Positions 63,001 through 64,000 of a stretch of 64,000 bases of DNA are shown here, piece by piece. The notes below the pieces were generated by a model. That model made no database searches. It was not told where the DNA came from and saw only the letters and a list, made by a program, of their open reading frames with translations. The first letter of the stretch is position 1. Each line of letters opens with the position of its first letter. Source of the DNA: Xestospongia muta (lineage: Eukaryota > Porifera > Demospongiae > Haplosclerida > Petrosiidae); the NCBI GenBank assembly GCA_963693285.1, contig OY848921.1:6337229-6401228 (forward strand), written 5' to 3'. A program made the position numbers and the translations under genes.

Positions 63001-64000
63001 TTGTTACTTTGTGTCTTTCTTTATTTTTTATGTTCCCATGATGACAAACCTATACTCTCATTGTCACAACTATTTATAGAGGGTAAGTATGTACAATGTC
63101 AATTCATGTGATCTCATTTGTATTTTATCTTAATTGTGTAGTTGTTTATGTTTATTAAAGTTATTATTTTTTAATTACAATCCTTGTTACTATGTGTCTT
63201 TTCTTGTTTTATTATGTTCCTTTGATGACAAACCTATAATCTCATTGTCACAACTATTTATAGGAGGTTAGTTTGTACAATGTCAATTCATGTGATCTTA
63301 TTTGTATTATATCTTAATCGTGTAGTTGTTTATATTAATTAAAGTTATAATATTTTAATTAAAATCCTTGTTACTATGTCTCTTTCTTTTTTTATGTTCC
63401 TATGATAACAAATCTGTACTCTCATTGTCACAACTATTGATAGGAGGTAAGTTTGTACAATGTCAATTCATGTGATTTCATTGCATTTTATCTTAATGGT
63501 GTAGTTGTGTATATCAATTAAATTTATTAGGTTTTAATTACAGTCCTTTGTAATATGTATCTTTCTTTATTTTTTATGTTCCTATGATGACAAATTTATA
63601 CTCTCATTGTCACAACTATTTATAGAGGGTAAGTATGTACAATGTCAATTCATGTGATCTCATTTGTATTTTATCTTAATTGTTTAGTTGTTTATATTAA
63701 TTAAAGCTATCAGGTTTTAATTACAATCCTTGTTACTATGTGTCTTTTTTTGTTTTTAATGTTCCTATGATGAAAAACTTATACTCTCATTGTCACAACT
63801 ATTTATAGGAGGTACGTTTGTACAATGACAGTTCATGTCATCTCATTTGTATTTTATCTTAATTGTGTAGTTGTTTGTATTAATTACAGTTATAAAGTTT
63901 TAATTAAAATCCTTGTCACTATGTGTCTTTCTTTATTTTTTATGTTCCTATGATGACATACCTATACTCTCATTGTCACAACTATTTATAGAGGGTAAGT
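54071..64000 (+). repeat. Satellite array 4, about 55 monomers, runs off the window
   Basis: The same ~180-bp satellite in the same direction. The first ~4 kb has varied slots (TGG, GAT, TAT, ACG, GAG, GGG, CTG, AGT, GTG, CCA); an example is TAT at 54530-54532 before GTAAGT at 54533-54538. From about 57,700 GAG and AGG predominate, often alternating, with occasional CTG, CAG, TGG, TTG, AGA and CCG. A ten-monomer higher-order unit (about 1,820 bp) is visible by comparing 58,900 with 60,724, both with the rare donor GTTGGT. Confidence 0.97.

Noticed and set aside
54071..64000. The absence of stop codons among the 23 slot triplets as proof of coding
   Set aside because: With only 23 different triplets, missing TAA, TAG and TGA is expected about one time in three by chance, so it is not evidence on its own.
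1..64000. tRNA and rRNA genes
   Set aside because: I saw no cloverleaf with A and B boxes and no rRNA-like conserved block, but without a covariance search a single tRNA could be missed.

Overview
This looks like animal nuclear DNA, most probably from a demosponge (Amphimedon-like). The sequence is strongly AT-rich. Genes are split by short GT-AG introns with a GTAAGT donor. The gene families are typical of sponges: a Roc-COR GTPase with a death domain, a secreted Reeler protein with a Pro/Thr stalk, and a kinase-like protein of the 'VTSNNVLL' type. The species is an inference; the intron style and gene families are read from the sequence.

Layout. The window holds two copies of one roughly 17-20 kb gene block, embedded in long arrays of a ~180-bp satellite. 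Block A runs from about 1,830 to 21,613 and block B from about 34,020 to 50,741. They are offset by 32,097 bp at the left end and about 29,170 bp at the right. Satellite occupies 1-1,628, about 21,614-32,165 (split by a ~1.35-kb transposon), and 53,066-64,000 (split by a 620-bp transposon), with decayed monomers elsewhere. Each block carries the same genes in the same order: Roc-COR-death (+), Reeler protein (+), the 3' end of acetoacetyl-CoA synthetase (-), a pseudokinase/coiled-coil/DUSP/ubiquitin-like gene (+), and the elongation factor SPT4 (-). A TA-flanked inverted-repeat transposon closes each block.

State of the genes. Lesions differ between copies. The Roc-COR gene is open in B but has a nonsense codon in A. 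The Reeler gene is open in A and broken in B. Both kinase-like copies, both SPT4 copies and both AACS copies are damaged or partial. The window reads as a tandem duplication decaying differently on each side, with later insertions (hAT, Mutator-like, LINE) specific to one copy.

Most unusual feature. Every satellite monomer carries a 3'-splice-site-like end (TATTTATAG), then exactly three bases, then a 5'-splice-site-like start (usually GTAAGT). Across about 115 monomers the flanks are conserved, but the three bases take at least 23 different values. The array therefore looks like a long series of 3-nt microexons, or of near zero-length recursive splice sites, separated by ~177-bp introns. It runs in the same direction as the Roc-COR gene downstream. 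This is a pattern in the DNA; whether it is spliced is untested.
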